Source: CAZVEE01 sp964625525 (lineage in GTDB: Bacteria; Pseudomonadota; Alphaproteobacteria; JAJFIK01). From it: 64,000 bases of DNA. The stretch is taken from NCBI GenBank assembly GCA_964625525.1, contig CAZVEE010000010.1, positions 1 to 64,000 on the forward strand, written 5' to 3'. Made by a program: the position numbers and the translations under genes. Positions 27,176 through 35,842 of the stretch are shown one piece after another (position 1 is the stretch's first letter; each line of letters opens with the position of its first letter). The notes beneath the pieces are model-generated. The model had not been told where the DNA came from, ran no database searches, and saw only the letters and a program-made list of their open reading frames with translations.

Positions 27176-27823
27176 ATGTCCTCCAAGTCTATGCGATTGA
27201 TTATCGGCACGAAAAACCTGTCGTCCTGGTCTTTGCGGCCCTGGCTGGCACTGCGCATGGCGGGCCTGTCGTTTGAGGAGGAGGTGATCCGGCTCGATCA
27301 GCCGGACACGGCCGCGCGCATCGCCGCCCATTCGGCCGCCGGCAAAGTGCCAATCCTGCGCCATGGTGATCAGGTGATCTGGGACTCTCTGGCGATCATT
27401 GAATATGTCAGTGAAATGGCGCCGCAGGCCGCGCTCTGGCCAGCCGATCTCGCCACCCGCGCCTGGGCGCGCTGCGTCAGTGCTGAAATGCATGCGGGTT
27501 TTGCCACCCTGCGCCAGGTCATGCCCATGGCCTTCGCCGAGCAGGGCGTGCCCCATAAACCCTGCGCCGCTCTGGAGCGGGACATCGCCCGCATCCAGCA
27601 ACTCTGGCTGGAGGCCCGCGCCGCCCATGCCGCGCACGGCCCTTTCCTGTTCGGCCCGTTCACCGCGGCTGACGCCATGTACGCCCCTGTCGTCTCGCGC
27701 TTTCGCAGCTACGGTGTGGCCATGCCCCCCGAACTGCACGCCTATTGCGAAGCGCTCTGGACGCTGGAGCCGATGCAAGACTGGTTGGCGGGGTCGCAGG
27801 CCGAGGTTGCAGCGCGGGCTTGA
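27176..27823 (+). CDS. Glutathione S-transferase family protein
   Basis: 215 residues. The N-terminal thioredoxin-like half has IIGTKNLSSWSLRPWLALR and GKVPILRHGDQVIWDSLAI (cis-Pro and the GSH gamma-Glu binding D/S pair). The C-terminal half is helical. The pattern resembles the zeta/beta-like bacterial GSTs of unknown substrate. The ATG at 27176 is used; MRLIIGT at 27191 is an alternative. It is divergent from the aminopeptidase gene. Confidence 0.9.
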   Translation: MSSKSMRLIIGTKNLSSWSLRPWLALRMAGLSFEEEVIRLDQPDTAARIAAHSAAGKVPILRHGDQVIWDSLAIIEYVSEMAPQAALWPADLATRAWARCVSAEMHAGFATLRQVMPMAFAEQGVPHKPCAALERDIARIQQLWLEARAAHAAHGPFLFGPFTAADAMYAPVVSRFRSYGVAMPPELHAYCEALWTLEPMQDWLAGSQAEVAARA

Positions 27824-27872
27824 ATGCCGCGTGATAGGCTATGGCGCCCGTCCATCCTGGGAGAGAGCGTCC

Positions 27873-28547
27873 ATGACCGAAGACCAGCCCACTCTTGAGG
27901 TGTTCGATGCGGCCAGTGTGCCGTCTTCCATTGAGAGCCAAGTCCTTGGGCTCTTTGACCTCACTTACGACCGGGGCAACCACGCCTATCTGCTCGCGTC
28001 CATTGAGCGGCTTGGGTGGATTGCAGTGGCCCGGCACGGCGGCACCGTGGTGGGGTTTGCGGTCGGCGGCAGTCTTCGGGCTGAACTGCCCCGCCTGGCC
28101 GGCCCTCAAGCCGTCGCCTTGGCCGGGATCGGCTGTATCGATCCCAATCTGCGTCAACAGGGCCTGTTCACGACCTTGGCGATCGCGGCGCTCAACGCGG
28201 GGGGAGTGCTGAACGGGGCAGACCGGTTTCTCTTTTGTGGCCGCATGGCCCATCCGATCACGTACCGCACGGCGGCACGGTCCGCGCAAGGCGTCGTGCC
28301 GGCGTCGGGCCGAGCGCTGTCCGACTGGCATCGGGAAATGTTGCTGGCGGTCGCGACGCTCTATGGGGTGACCGTTGACCCGGACACGGGCGTCGTCATC
28401 GGGACCGGCACGCCGATTGGCTATCCCCGCCTGCGCTATGAGGCCAGTGACGCCGAGCAGGCGCTCTTCCGGCCTGTCAATCGCGATCGAGGGGATTCCC
28501 TCCTGGCCGTGGGATGGATGCCAACCGTGCCGGACGGGTGGGCTTAA
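27873..28547 (+). CDS. GNAT-like acetyltransferase fold protein
   Basis: 224 residues; GGGAGAGAG precedes the ATG at 27873. The centre has the acetyl-CoA-binding pattern IGCIDPNLRQQGLFTTLAI, with RQQG taking the place of the usual (R/Q)xxG(x)G/A. The third-position residue differs from the consensus, so acetyl-CoA binding needs testing. The C-terminal half is unfamiliar. Substrate unknown. It follows the GST gene by 50 bases and may be co-transcribed. Confidence 0.65.
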   Translation: MTEDQPTLEVFDAASVPSSIESQVLGLFDLTYDRGNHAYLLASIERLGWIAVARHGGTVVGFAVGGSLRAELPRLAGPQAVALAGIGCIDPNLRQQGLFTTLAIAALNAGGVLNGADRFLFCGRMAHPITYRTAARSAQGVVPASGRALSDWHREMLLAVATLYGVTVDPDTGVVIGTGTPIGYPRLRYEASDAEQALFRPVNRDRGDSLLAVGWMPTVPDGWA

Positions 28548-28557
28548 TCGTCTCCCT

Positions 28558-29388
28558 TCACGCTGCGTCTAAATCAGCGAGCGTGCGCAGCAGGTGGTGG
28601 GCAACGGTCGGCGCGTCCTCAAGATGGGGCAAATGCCCCAGGCCGGGCAGCTCCGTGAAATGATCCGTTCCGATCCTATCCCGCAAGGCCCGTCCCCGGT
28701 CTAAGGGGATCCAGGGATCATCGCGTCCCCACAGGATCGCCGTCGGGCATCGGATTGCGCCGAAATGCGGTTCAATGTCTTCGGTATAGCGTTCATCGGC
28801 CTGAGCGAATTGGCGATAGAAACTGACGCGCCCGTCCTCTGACAGCCAGGGCGCGATCAAGCCGCGCAAGTCTTCCTCAGCAATCTCATTCACCAGAGCT
28901 CCCCGGATATAGGCCTCCACGATGGCACGATGGATGTGCGCCGGGACGCCAAGGAAAGCCTCCAGGTGCTTGCCGACATGGTCGAAAAACGCCGATCCCC
29001 AGGGGCGCAGGGCCACGACATTCATCAGCACATATCGGGAGATTTCAAAGCCGCCGAGCAGGTGCGCCCGCAGCGTCGTCGCGCCTCCGAAGTCGTGCGC
29101 GATCACGGCGGGCCGCTCCAGGCCCCAGTGGTGCATCATCTCTAGAAAGACCTCGCCCTGCACATCCAGGGAGGTCGCCTGGTCTGCATGTTGGTCCGAT
29201 TGGCCGTAGCCGGGCATGTCGTACCAATAGACCCGGTACTGCGCGGCGAGATCCGGAATGATCCTGTGATAGGCAAAGGACGACCAGGGCCAGCCATGCG
29301 CGAGAACCAAAGCTGGACCTGACCCGGTCGCGCCTGCCGCGACCTGGCCAGCGCGGGTGGGGACCCGGGTGTCGAGATGCCAATGCAT
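28558..29388 (-). CDS. Alpha/beta hydrolase with Asp nucleophile (haloacid dehalogenase/epoxide hydrolase type)
   Basis: 276 residues. The oxyanion motif HGWPWSS (31-37) and the elbow IAHDFGGATTL place Asp99, not Ser, as nucleophile. WGRDDPWIP and PGLGHLPHLED supply the acid and the His. An Asp nucleophile is characteristic of haloalkane/haloacetate dehalogenases and epoxide hydrolases. The substrate is unknown. It converges with the GNAT-like gene (10 bases apart). Confidence 0.9.
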   Translation of the reverse strand: MHWHLDTRVPTRAGQVAAGATGSGPALVLAHGWPWSSFAYHRIIPDLAAQYRVYWYDMPGYGQSDQHADQATSLDVQGEVFLEMMHHWGLERPAVIAHDFGGATTLRAHLLGGFEISRYVLMNVVALRPWGSAFFDHVGKHLEAFLGVPAHIHRAIVEAYIRGALVNEIAEEDLRGLIAPWLSEDGRVSFYRQFAQADERYTEDIEPHFGAIRCPTAILWGRDDPWIPLDRGRALRDRIGTDHFTELPGLGHLPHLEDAPTVAHHLLRTLADLDAA

Positions 29389-29541
29389 GGGGGGCTCCCC
29401 TTTCTTGTGTGGCTCGGCGTCGCGCAGGATGACGGGAGGCGGGGGCTGTGGTTTCGCGACGGGAGAGAAAGCTCAATCGATCCGGCGATCGCACGGGGGG
29501 CGATGCGGCACGACGGGCCATGACCCGCTATGGCGGTCTTG

Positions 29542-30720
29542 TTAAAGGGTGTTGTCTTCGGGCTCCACGCCCGCATGGGCTGGATTGATGCCATCGCCAA
29601 TGAGGGCGTTTTGCTCGCGATAGAACCGCTCCGCGCCCGGATGGAAGGGGATCGGTACGCCGGTCGTGGCGCGGTGCAAATCCATCTGGGCGGCGAGGGG
29701 GTGGCCGCTGGCGAGCAGGGGACGGTTACCGTCGTGCCAGAGTGCCGCGGTCATGGCATAGATGAGATCCGGGTTGGCATCCGCATGGGTAATCCACAGG
29801 GCGCCCACGCCCAGGGTTTCCACCACCTCCGCTTGACCGTAAGCCTCGGTGGGAATTTCCGCATGCAGCAGGAAGGTGTGATCAAGCCGCAGGGCATCGA
29901 TCGCGGGGCCTGTAATGGGGATCAGCCGCGCCCGACCATCGGCAATCAGAGCGCTGACCATCGCGACAGGGGCCCCGGCCGTGTAAAAGAAGGCATCGAG
30001 CGTGCCGTCCTCCAGTCGGGCGGAGGCCATATCCGGATCCAGCGTATCGAGCGTTAGCGCTTCGTCGCTCAGCTCAAGGGCCGCCAGGATCAGCCGTGCA
30101 TCCGCATGGCTGCCCGATCCTGGCCGATCGATGGAGACGTGTTTGCCCGCCAGGTCAGCCAGGCTCTCAATGCCGGCATCGCTGCGGGCCACCAGATGCA
30201 CGGCCTCGGGGTAGAGATTGGCGATCGCCCGTAACGCGGGCTGGCTGGCGTCGAAGCCCCCTTCGCCTTGATAGGCCCAATGCACCACATCCGCCTGGGC
30301 CAGGGCGGAGTCCATACTGCGGTCCGCCACCGCCCGCACATTCATCACCGAGCCTTCGGTCGCTTCGGCCACCGCGATCAGCCCTTCCGGGCCGCAGGCA
30401 CCGGATTCAGCGCAGCGCACAGAGCCCAGCGGATGGCTGATGATCCCGGCAATGGTGTCCCCGACACTAAAGTAAGTGCCGGCGACCGAGCCAGTGCCGA
30501 TCTTGAAGAAGACGACGGAGCGTGCCCGCTCATCGGCGGCGAGGACGACCGGCCCCGCGAGCAGCGCGCCGCCCGCCAGACTAATCCAGGTGAGGACGCC
30601 AAGACAGGCCGCGAGCGCGGGATGACATGCTGGTGTTTTCACCGTCCGGGAACGGGCCTCTGCGCCCTCCCGGCGGTGACGGGGGCGCCGCTTCTGAACG
30701 GGCGAATACTCCATAATCAT
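29542..30720 (-). CDS. TAXI family TRAP-type solute-binding protein
   Basis: About 392 residues from the ATG ending at 30720; no clear ribosome site marks the start, and it could lie downstream, nearer the hydrophobic stretch ACLGVLTWISLAGGALLAG. The mature part has IGTGSVAGTYFSVGDTIAG and GKHVSIDRPGSGSHADARLI, both characteristic of TAXI (TRAP-associated extracytoplasmic immunogenic) proteins. TAXI proteins bind organic acids or amino acids in the periplasm for a fused TRAP permease. No DctQM or fused permease is adjacent, so it is an orphan here. Five Cys-containing segments, including VRCAESGACGPEG, are unusual for the family. Confidence 0.87.
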   Translation of the reverse strand: MIMEYSPVQKRRPRHRREGAEARSRTVKTPACHPALAACLGVLTWISLAGGALLAGPVVLAADERARSVVFFKIGTGSVAGTYFSVGDTIAGIISHPLGSVRCAESGACGPEGLIAVAEATEGSVMNVRAVADRSMDSALAQADVVHWAYQGEGGFDASQPALRAIANLYPEAVHLVARSDAGIESLADLAGKHVSIDRPGSGSHADARLILAALELSDEALTLDTLDPDMASARLEDGTLDAFFYTAGAPVAMVSALIADGRARLIPITGPAIDALRLDHTFLLHAEIPTEAYGQAEVVETLGVGALWITHADANPDLIYAMTAALWHDGNRPLLASGHPLAAQMDLHRATTGVPIPFHPGAERFYREQNALIGDGINPAHAGVEPEDNTL

Positions 30721-30949
30721 CACTATAAACCGCGTATGCGTGTGTTGGAAGGGGCGTGGCACGAAATTCCGTGCCGTGCGCGCGATCGTCTGTGTGGGCC
30801 CCATCGCTCCACGCGCCGGCAGACAGGATTAACCATCTGTACTGGGAGTATTCAAGCGCTGGCCGTGATACAGGTGGCGGCCCCATTGTCGCCGGATTCC
30901 AAGGTGTTGATACACGTCTTGGTGATCTCGATGCGGAGAGGGACGGGCC

Positions 30950-31465
30950 ATGACCCGCGTTTTGACGGCTCTTGTACTGGGCGCATTTTGCCTTGGCGTC
31001 AGCGCGTGTGACGGTGGCTCCACGCCGGCGTCCTCTGCCCAGGTTCAAAGCACCGTGGCGTATCTGGATGAGGTTCGCCGCCTGACCGAGCAGATGACGG
31101 CGCTGGAGGCCCGGCTGGAGGATGCCCGCACGCCAGAAGAGCGCCTCGCGGCCAGCCGCCTGCTGGTGCGCACTTTTGAAGAGTTAGAGGCCGCTTTGGC
31201 GGCGCTGGAAACGCGCAATGTGGATCCGAAAGTCGTGGCTTATGCGACGTCGCTCGGCGAGCTGTCGAAGCTGAACCGCACCAATCTCACCGCCGCTATC
31301 CGCTTTGACGAGGCGTTGCGGGCCGCCCCGGGCGAGGCCGAACGCGCCAAGCTCTTAGCCGAACGCAAAAGCCGACAAGAGGCGCTGGTGGCCGAGCAGC
31401 AGAAGTGGCTGGCGCGGGAGCGGGAACTCGCCGACTACGTCAATAAGACCTATGGCGGGAAGTAA
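30950..31465 (+). CDS. Small coiled-coil lipoprotein
   Basis: 171 residues; GGAGAGGGA lies before the ATG. The signal peptide ends in the lipobox LGVSAC (Cys20). The mature part is largely helical and charged, with heptad-like spacing (TEQMTALEARLEDARTPEER, then AERKSRQEALVAEQQKWLAR), so it probably forms a coiled coil in the periplasm. No family was recognised. It ends 12 bases before the first of a series of stem-loops. Confidence 0.75.
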   Translation: MTRVLTALVLGAFCLGVSACDGGSTPASSAQVQSTVAYLDEVRRLTEQMTALEARLEDARTPEERLAASRLLVRTFEELEAALAALETRNVDPKVVAYATSLGELSKLNRTNLTAAIRFDEALRAAPGEAERAKLLAERKSRQEALVAEQQKWLARERELADYVNKTYGGK

Positions 31466-31477
31466 CCGTGCAGGCTG

Positions 31478-31773
31478 ACAGATAATCATCTGTATCCGGC
31501 GCGTTGCTCGAACGCCGCCGGTGTCCAGGTCAGAAGGTGGTATGCCCCATCATTGGGGCCAGCGATGCCCGAACAGAAGTCTGTTGCCCGTTCGGGCCGC
31601 GCCATTCAGTGCGACACGCAAGTGTCGCGGGTCACTGAACTGCAGGGATGGCCGCGTTGCCGTGGGGACTCACTCCGATGTCGGTGACCATGGCACCGCT
31701 TGCGCGGCTGTCGGTCATCCCCTTTGACGGCCGGCCCTGCCGGTTCCGGACGGCTGCCCCCCTCTGGCAGCCG
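31478..31773 (+). ncRNA. Candidate structured RNA: chain of at least six strong stem-loops in a gene-free stretch
   Basis: No protein is supported in 31466-31789. It carries: ACAGAT/ATCTGT (31478-31493, AATC loop); a 10-bp stem with one bulged C (31496-31521, CCGGC-GCGTT / AACGC-GCCGG); GCCCC/GGGGC (31544-31559); GCCCGAAC/GTTCGGGC (31567-31597); a two-part stem (TTCAGT/ACTGAA plus GCGACAC/GTGTCGC, 31605-31639) closed by a GCAA tetraloop; a long-range pairing GCAGGG (31642-31647) with CCCTGC (31735-31740) enclosing GGCCG/CGGCC and GGGGA/TCCCC; and CGGCTGCC/GGCAGCCG (31751-31773). The GNRA loop favours the plus strand. It could instead be a long 3' UTR or a run of terminators. No known RNA class was recognised. 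Confidence 0.4.
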
Positions 31774-31789
31774 CCCCGATCGTTTGCTG

Positions 31790-32071
31790 TTACGCCGCTC
31801 GGCGCGACGGTCCAGCCAATTTGCGACGCAGGTAATCGCGGTTCTCATCGGTCAGAGCCAACGCCAACACATCAAGCACTAAAGTGACGTCATCATAAGC
31901 GGGCACATTCGGTGTGCGTCTGGACAGGGCGCGGGCATGCTCCGCAAGTTCCTGAGCCGTTGCGATCCGTTTCGCGATGAGAGCATCGGTAATGAACAAA
32001 GCCACTCCGATAGTCGTGAGAAACCGTGACGGCAAATCGTCCATCACCTGTGTGCGCTTTCCGTAAGACAT
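31790..32071 (-). CDS. Small hypothetical protein
   Basis: 93 residues from the ATG ending at 32071, which has GGGGAGAG five bases upstream; a 30-codon longer frame has no ribosome site. It is mostly helical (MSYGKRTQVMDDLPSRFL, then ITDALIAKRIATAQELAEHA), with a C-terminal basic tail ending in RRAA. No TM segment and no motif I recognise. It is divergent from crtY across 446 bases. Confidence 0.65.
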   Translation of the reverse strand: MSYGKRTQVMDDLPSRFLTTIGVALFITDALIAKRIATAQELAEHARALSRRTPNVPAYDDVTLVLDVLALALTDENRDYLRRKLAGPSRRAA

Positions 32072-32517
32072 GTCACTCTCCCCTGGATTGGGCGGTACAT
32101 ACCATCGTGGCATAAGTTTACGCAGGAATACTGTCTTTCGGCCACGAGTTGATGATGACATGTCTGCTGTGATTTACAACAGGTATATATGAAATTTCTG
32201 CCACTTACTTCGTCTATAGTGCCATAAATGACGCAATTTTCTAGAGTAATCTATTGTTCAATTCAGTTTGTCTTTTGAAGGTACAATGTCTCCGGCGGTG
32301 AAAGCGAGTCAGATGTGGCCATCATCGGGGCTCAGCCGAAACAAAATCTCTCCTGCTTTCAGAAAGTTTCTAAGTTGCGATTTCAGTCGCGTTCCAGACA
32401 ATTCACTGCTGCCAAAGTCCGCAAAACCCGGCGTATTCTCCTAGAGAAGTGAAGCTGTGGGTCTATAATCCATCTTCGTAAGCCCGCACATCCGGGCCTG
32501 AGCAACAGTCCCGGTGC
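32072..32517. promoter_or_regulatory. 446-base AT-rich gap upstream of crtY
   Basis: Noticeably richer in A/T than its neighbours, with no gene of its own. It contains TATATA at about 32186 and TACAAT at 32282-32287 as possible -10 elements, plus the TGT-N12-ACA site at 32161. It likely holds the crtYB promoter, but the start of transcription cannot be fixed. Confidence 0.4.
32161..32178. promoter_or_regulatory. TGT-N12-ACA motif, PpsR/CrtJ-like
   Basis: TGT (32161-32163) and ACA (32176-32178) are separated by exactly 12 bases, the spacing of the PpsR/CrtJ repressor site known to control carotenoid and bacteriochlorophyll genes in purple bacteria. The inner bases are not a good dyad. A second half-match TGT-N11-ACA sits at 32269-32285. 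No ppsR or photosynthesis gene is in the window, so this could be chance. Confidence 0.25.
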
Positions 32518-33780
32518 ATGATGACGGCTACCCATTTCACAGACCCAGTCAAAGACCCCGGCCGAGCCCTTGGCGATCCTGGACTGTCTGGTCCGGAGGA
32601 TCTGGATCTGCTGTTTGTCGGCGGCGGACTATCCAATTGTCTGGCGGCATTTACGCTCTCAGTGCTGCGCCCGGACTGCCGGTTTCTGATTGTGGAGCGG
32701 GCCGAGCGGCTCGGCGGCAATCACACCTGGTCGTTTCATGAGACAGATGTGGATGCGGCGACGTTAGCGCGCCTGGCGCCCTTCATTACGCATCACTGGG
32801 ACGCCCAACAGGTGCGCTTTCCCACCCATAGCCGCGAGATCGGCATTCCCTACTACACAGTGACCTCTGAGCGATTAGATCACGTCATGCGCTCGCGTCT
32901 GGGGGATCGCATTCGCCTCTCCGTCGCGGTTCAGGAGGTCACACCCACGCGTGTCACGCTAGAGGGCGGGGCGCAGGTGACGGCTAAAGCGGTGATCGAC
33001 GGGCGCGGGCTGAGCAGTCGGCCGGCTTGCCCGGTGGCCTATCAGAAATTTCTGGGCGAGGAAGTGCGCCTGACCCGGCCCCATGGCCTGACCGCGCCGG
33101 TGATCATGGACGCCACCGTGCCCCAGGACGATGGCTACCGTTTCTTCTACTTGCTTCCGTTCACGGACGACACGCTGCTCATTGAGGATACTCGCTATTC
33201 GGATACCGCGCCTTTTGACGCGGCCGCCTATCAAGGCGAGGTTCGCGCCTATGCGGCCCGCCAGGGGTGGGAAATCGCCCAGACCCTACGCACGGAATCG
33301 GGCGTGCTACCCATCGTGCTGGGCGGGGACTTGGCGGAGGTGTGGCCGGAGGACCAAGCTGGGCAGCCGCGCCTTGGGTTGCGCGCTGGCCTTTTCCACC
33401 CCGTCACCGGGTATTCCTTTCCGGAAGCGGCCGACGTCGCCGTGCGCATGGCCAGGGCGCAGGATCTTTCCGCGCCGGCGCTGGCGGCCATGCTGCGTGC
33501 CCATGCGGTGCGTCGGTGGGATGACGGCGGCTATTTGCGGCTTTTAAACCGGATGATGTTTCTCGGCGGTGAACCGGCGCAGCGCTACATCATCTTGCAG
33601 CGTTTTTATCAGTTGTCTCAGGCCCTCATCGCGCGCTTCTATCGCGGCCATCTGACCTGGGCGGACAAGCTGCGTATTCTGGTGGGGGAGCCGCCGATCC
33701 CCATTCTGGCGGCGTTGAAAAGCCTGCCGGAATCCCAGGCGCGCGCCTGGACGGCCGCCCGCGACGGCACGGCCTCCTGA
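32518..33780 (+). CDS. crtY: Lycopene beta-cyclase, CrtY type
   Basis: 420 residues; two consecutive ATGs occur at 32518 and 32521. The dinucleotide-binding start LDLLFVGGGLSNCLAAFTL (about residues 29-47) and IVERAERLGGNHTWSFH are typical of bacterial CrtY, as is the later ALRAGLFHPVTGYSFPEA-like segment (seen here as LGLRAGLFHPVTGYSFPEA). It cyclises both ends of lycopene to give beta-carotene using FAD as a non-redox cofactor. It is 25 bases upstream of crtB and surely co-transcribed. Confidence 0.93.
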   Translation: MMTATHFTDPVKDPGRALGDPGLSGPEDLDLLFVGGGLSNCLAAFTLSVLRPDCRFLIVERAERLGGNHTWSFHETDVDAATLARLAPFITHHWDAQQVRFPTHSREIGIPYYTVTSERLDHVMRSRLGDRIRLSVAVQEVTPTRVTLEGGAQVTAKAVIDGRGLSSRPACPVAYQKFLGEEVRLTRPHGLTAPVIMDATVPQDDGYRFFYLLPFTDDTLLIEDTRYSDTAPFDAAAYQGEVRAYAARQGWEIAQTLRTESGVLPIVLGGDLAEVWPEDQAGQPRLGLRAGLFHPVTGYSFPEAADVAVRMARAQDLSAPALAAMLRAHAVRRWDDGGYLRLLNRMMFLGGEPAQRYIILQRFYQLSQALIARFYRGHLTWADKLRILVGEPPIPILAALKSLPESQARAWTAARDGTAS

Positions 33781-33805
33781 TTCACATAAGACAAGGGGAG
33801 CGCCC

Positions 33806-34750
33806 ATGGACGCGGTCGTTGCACAAAGCCGGGAAATCATCGACCGGGGGTCCAAGAGCTTCGGCATGGCCGCACGCCTGTTCACGCCGGAGACCCGCGA
33901 TAGCGCGGTGATGCTCTATGCCTGGTGCCGCTATTGCGATGACGTGATCGACGGCCAGGATCTGGGTATGGGCGGCGCGGCGTTGGCACCGGAAGAGGCG
34001 GCCGCGCGCCTGGCCGATCTTGAGGCGCGCACCCGCGCGGCCATGCGCGGCATGCCCGACGGCGCGCCCTTTGAGGCGCTGGCCCGCGTGGTGGAGCGCC
34101 ATAGTATCCCCGAATGCTTCCCCCTCGATCTGCTGGAAGGCTTCGCCATGGATGTGCGCGAGCACGATTATGTCCATGCGGAGGATCTCCTGACCTACTG
34201 CTATCACGTGGCGGGCGTTGTGGGCGTGATGATGGCCTATGTCATGGGGGTAACTGAGCGGCGCACCTTGCGCCGCGCCAACGATCTGGGCATCGGCTTT
34301 CAGCTCACCAATATCGCCCGCGATGTGATTCCGGACGCCGAACAGGGGCGGCTTTACCTGCCCGCTGACTGGCTCGCCGAGGCGGGTCTTGGCCCCAGCC
34401 CCGAGGCGATGCTTGCGCCGGCCCACCGGGAGGCGGTGGCACGCGTGGCCTTGCGTCTCGTGGAAACGGCGGACGCTTACTATGACTCCGCCCGTATCGG
34501 CATCGCGCGGCTGCCCTGGCGCTGTGCCTGGGCCATTGCCACGGCCCGGGATGTGTACCGGGCCATTGGCTATAAGGTGCAGCGCGCGGGGCCAGAGGCC
34601 TGGGACCAGCGCCTCTCTGTCAGCACGCCGCGCAAGCTTGTCTCGGTGATGAAAGGCGTCTGGATCGCCAGCCAGGCGCATTTGCTCGGCCCGGACGAGG
34701 ACGCCAGCCCACGCACCGGGCTCTGGACGCCCAAAGCGCTGCGCGATTAG
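33806..34750 (+). CDS. crtB: Phytoene synthase
   Basis: 314 residues with AAGGGGAG before the ATG. The first Asp-rich motif YCDDVID (Asp45-Asp49) and the second, QLTNIARDVIPD (Asp173, Asp177), are both intact and bind Mg-pyrophosphate. YLPADWL is a further family marker. It condenses two geranylgeranyl diphosphates to phytoene. It is downstream of crtY and ends six bases from the convergent ABC permease gene. Confidence 0.95.
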   Translation: MDAVVAQSREIIDRGSKSFGMAARLFTPETRDSAVMLYAWCRYCDDVIDGQDLGMGGAALAPEEAAARLADLEARTRAAMRGMPDGAPFEALARVVERHSIPECFPLDLLEGFAMDVREHDYVHAEDLLTYCYHVAGVVGVMMAYVMGVTERRTLRRANDLGIGFQLTNIARDVIPDAEQGRLYLPADWLAEAGLGPSPEAMLAPAHREAVARVALRLVETADAYYDSARIGIARLPWRCAWAIATARDVYRAIGYKVQRAGPEAWDQRLSVSTPRKLVSVMKGVWIASQAHLLGPDEDASPRTGLWTPKALRD

Positions 34751-34756
34751 CGCGGA

Positions 34757-35842
34757 TCACACCCAGCGTTGGCTGGCGATGCGGGCGAAGATCAGGCCCG
34801 CTAGGGCCGCGAAAGCCAGCGCCGCCCAGGGGACATAGAGCGCCTCGATGGGCGCCTCCCGCCAGAGCAGCGCGGCATAGGCCTCAAGGCCCCAGGTGTT
34901 GGGGGTGATCCAGCTGATGGTCTGAATCGCCGGCGGCATGAGAAAACGCGGCACCATGGAACCGCCGATGGCGCTGAGCACCAGGACCGCGATGGGGCCG
35001 AATGTCTCGGCCTGACGCCTTGTCCGACACAGCGACACAAACGCGAGCGCCAGCCCCGCCGCGGTCATGGCCGCCAGCAGCGTGGTCGCCGCCCAGGGCG
35101 CCTCAACCCCTTCAAGCGACACGCCAAAGCCGACCCAGGCGACGGCGAAAATCACCGCGATTTGAATCATCCCCTGCACGGTCAGGAACAGGAACGTGGC
35201 ATCAAGCACCGGCGCCAGCCCGCCCGGGCCTAACGCCAGCCGTCCCAGCAATCCGGATTCGCGATCATCCAGCAGCCGCACGGCCCCCTGAACCGCTGAC
35301 ATCAGCACAAAGAGCATGGCCACACCGGCCGCATAGTACGCGACGCCGATGGGAATGCCGCTGTCCCCGCCCAAGGTGTTGACCGTCAGCGGCAGGTCCG
35401 GTGCACCGTCTCCCTCTGTGGCCACGGTGATGAGCGACTGGCGCGCGACCCCTTCCAACACGGTGGCGGCAATGTCGCGAGAGGGCGCGCGCACCACGAT
35501 CACGCTCGGCACCGGCGCGCCGGGGTCCTCCGTGGTGATGATCAGGCCCGCATCCGCTTCACCCGAGCGCACGCGCGCTTCCACATCCGCGCCCGCGTCG
35601 AGGACGCCGCCCAGGCGAATGGCCTGGTTCGCGTCAGCCAGTGTGTCGAGAAAGGCGGTTGCAGCCGCGTCGCCGCGCTCGTCGGCGATGGCATAGCGAA
35701 TTTCCAGGTCCGTGCCGCTGGTGCGCGAGAAGATCAGCGCGAAGATCACAAACACGAGCGGTGGCAGCAGGAACGCAAGCGCCAACGCGCCCCGGTCGCG
35801 GATCAGCCCCAGGATCAATGCCCCCGTCAGTGCCCGTCTCAT
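34757..35842 (-). CDS. ABC-2 type exporter permease
   Basis: 361 residues. One TM segment lies at about 20-38, followed by a long soluble loop (about 40-190, presumably periplasmic) and about five TM segments in the C-terminal half (AAGVAMLFVLMSAVQGAV, AVIFAVAWVGFGVSL and others). That architecture is the ABC-2 (NatB/YhgE-like) efflux permease. Its start overlaps the ATPase gene stop (ATGA). It is the third gene after crtE and the ATPase on the same strand, so the transporter is likely made with crtE. Substrate unknown. Confidence 0.88.
   Translation of the reverse strand: MRRALTGALILGLIRDRGALALAFLLPPLVFVIFALIFSRTSGTDLEIRYAIADERGDAAATAFLDTLADANQAIRLGGVLDAGADVEARVRSGEADAGLIITTEDPGAPVPSVIVVRAPSRDIAATVLEGVARQSLITVATEGDGAPDLPLTVNTLGGDSGIPIGVAYYAAGVAMLFVLMSAVQGAVRLLDDRESGLLGRLALGPGGLAPVLDATFLFLTVQGMIQIAVIFAVAWVGFGVSLEGVEAPWAATTLLAAMTAAGLALAFVSLCRTRRQAETFGPIAVLVLSAIGGSMVPRFLMPPAIQTISWITPNTWGLEAYAALLWREAPIEALYVPWAALAFAALAGLIFARIASQRWV

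Noticed and set aside
32269..32285. TGT-N11-ACA near the crtY promoter as a second PpsR site
   Set aside because: The spacing is 11, not 12, and there is no inner dyad; most likely chance.
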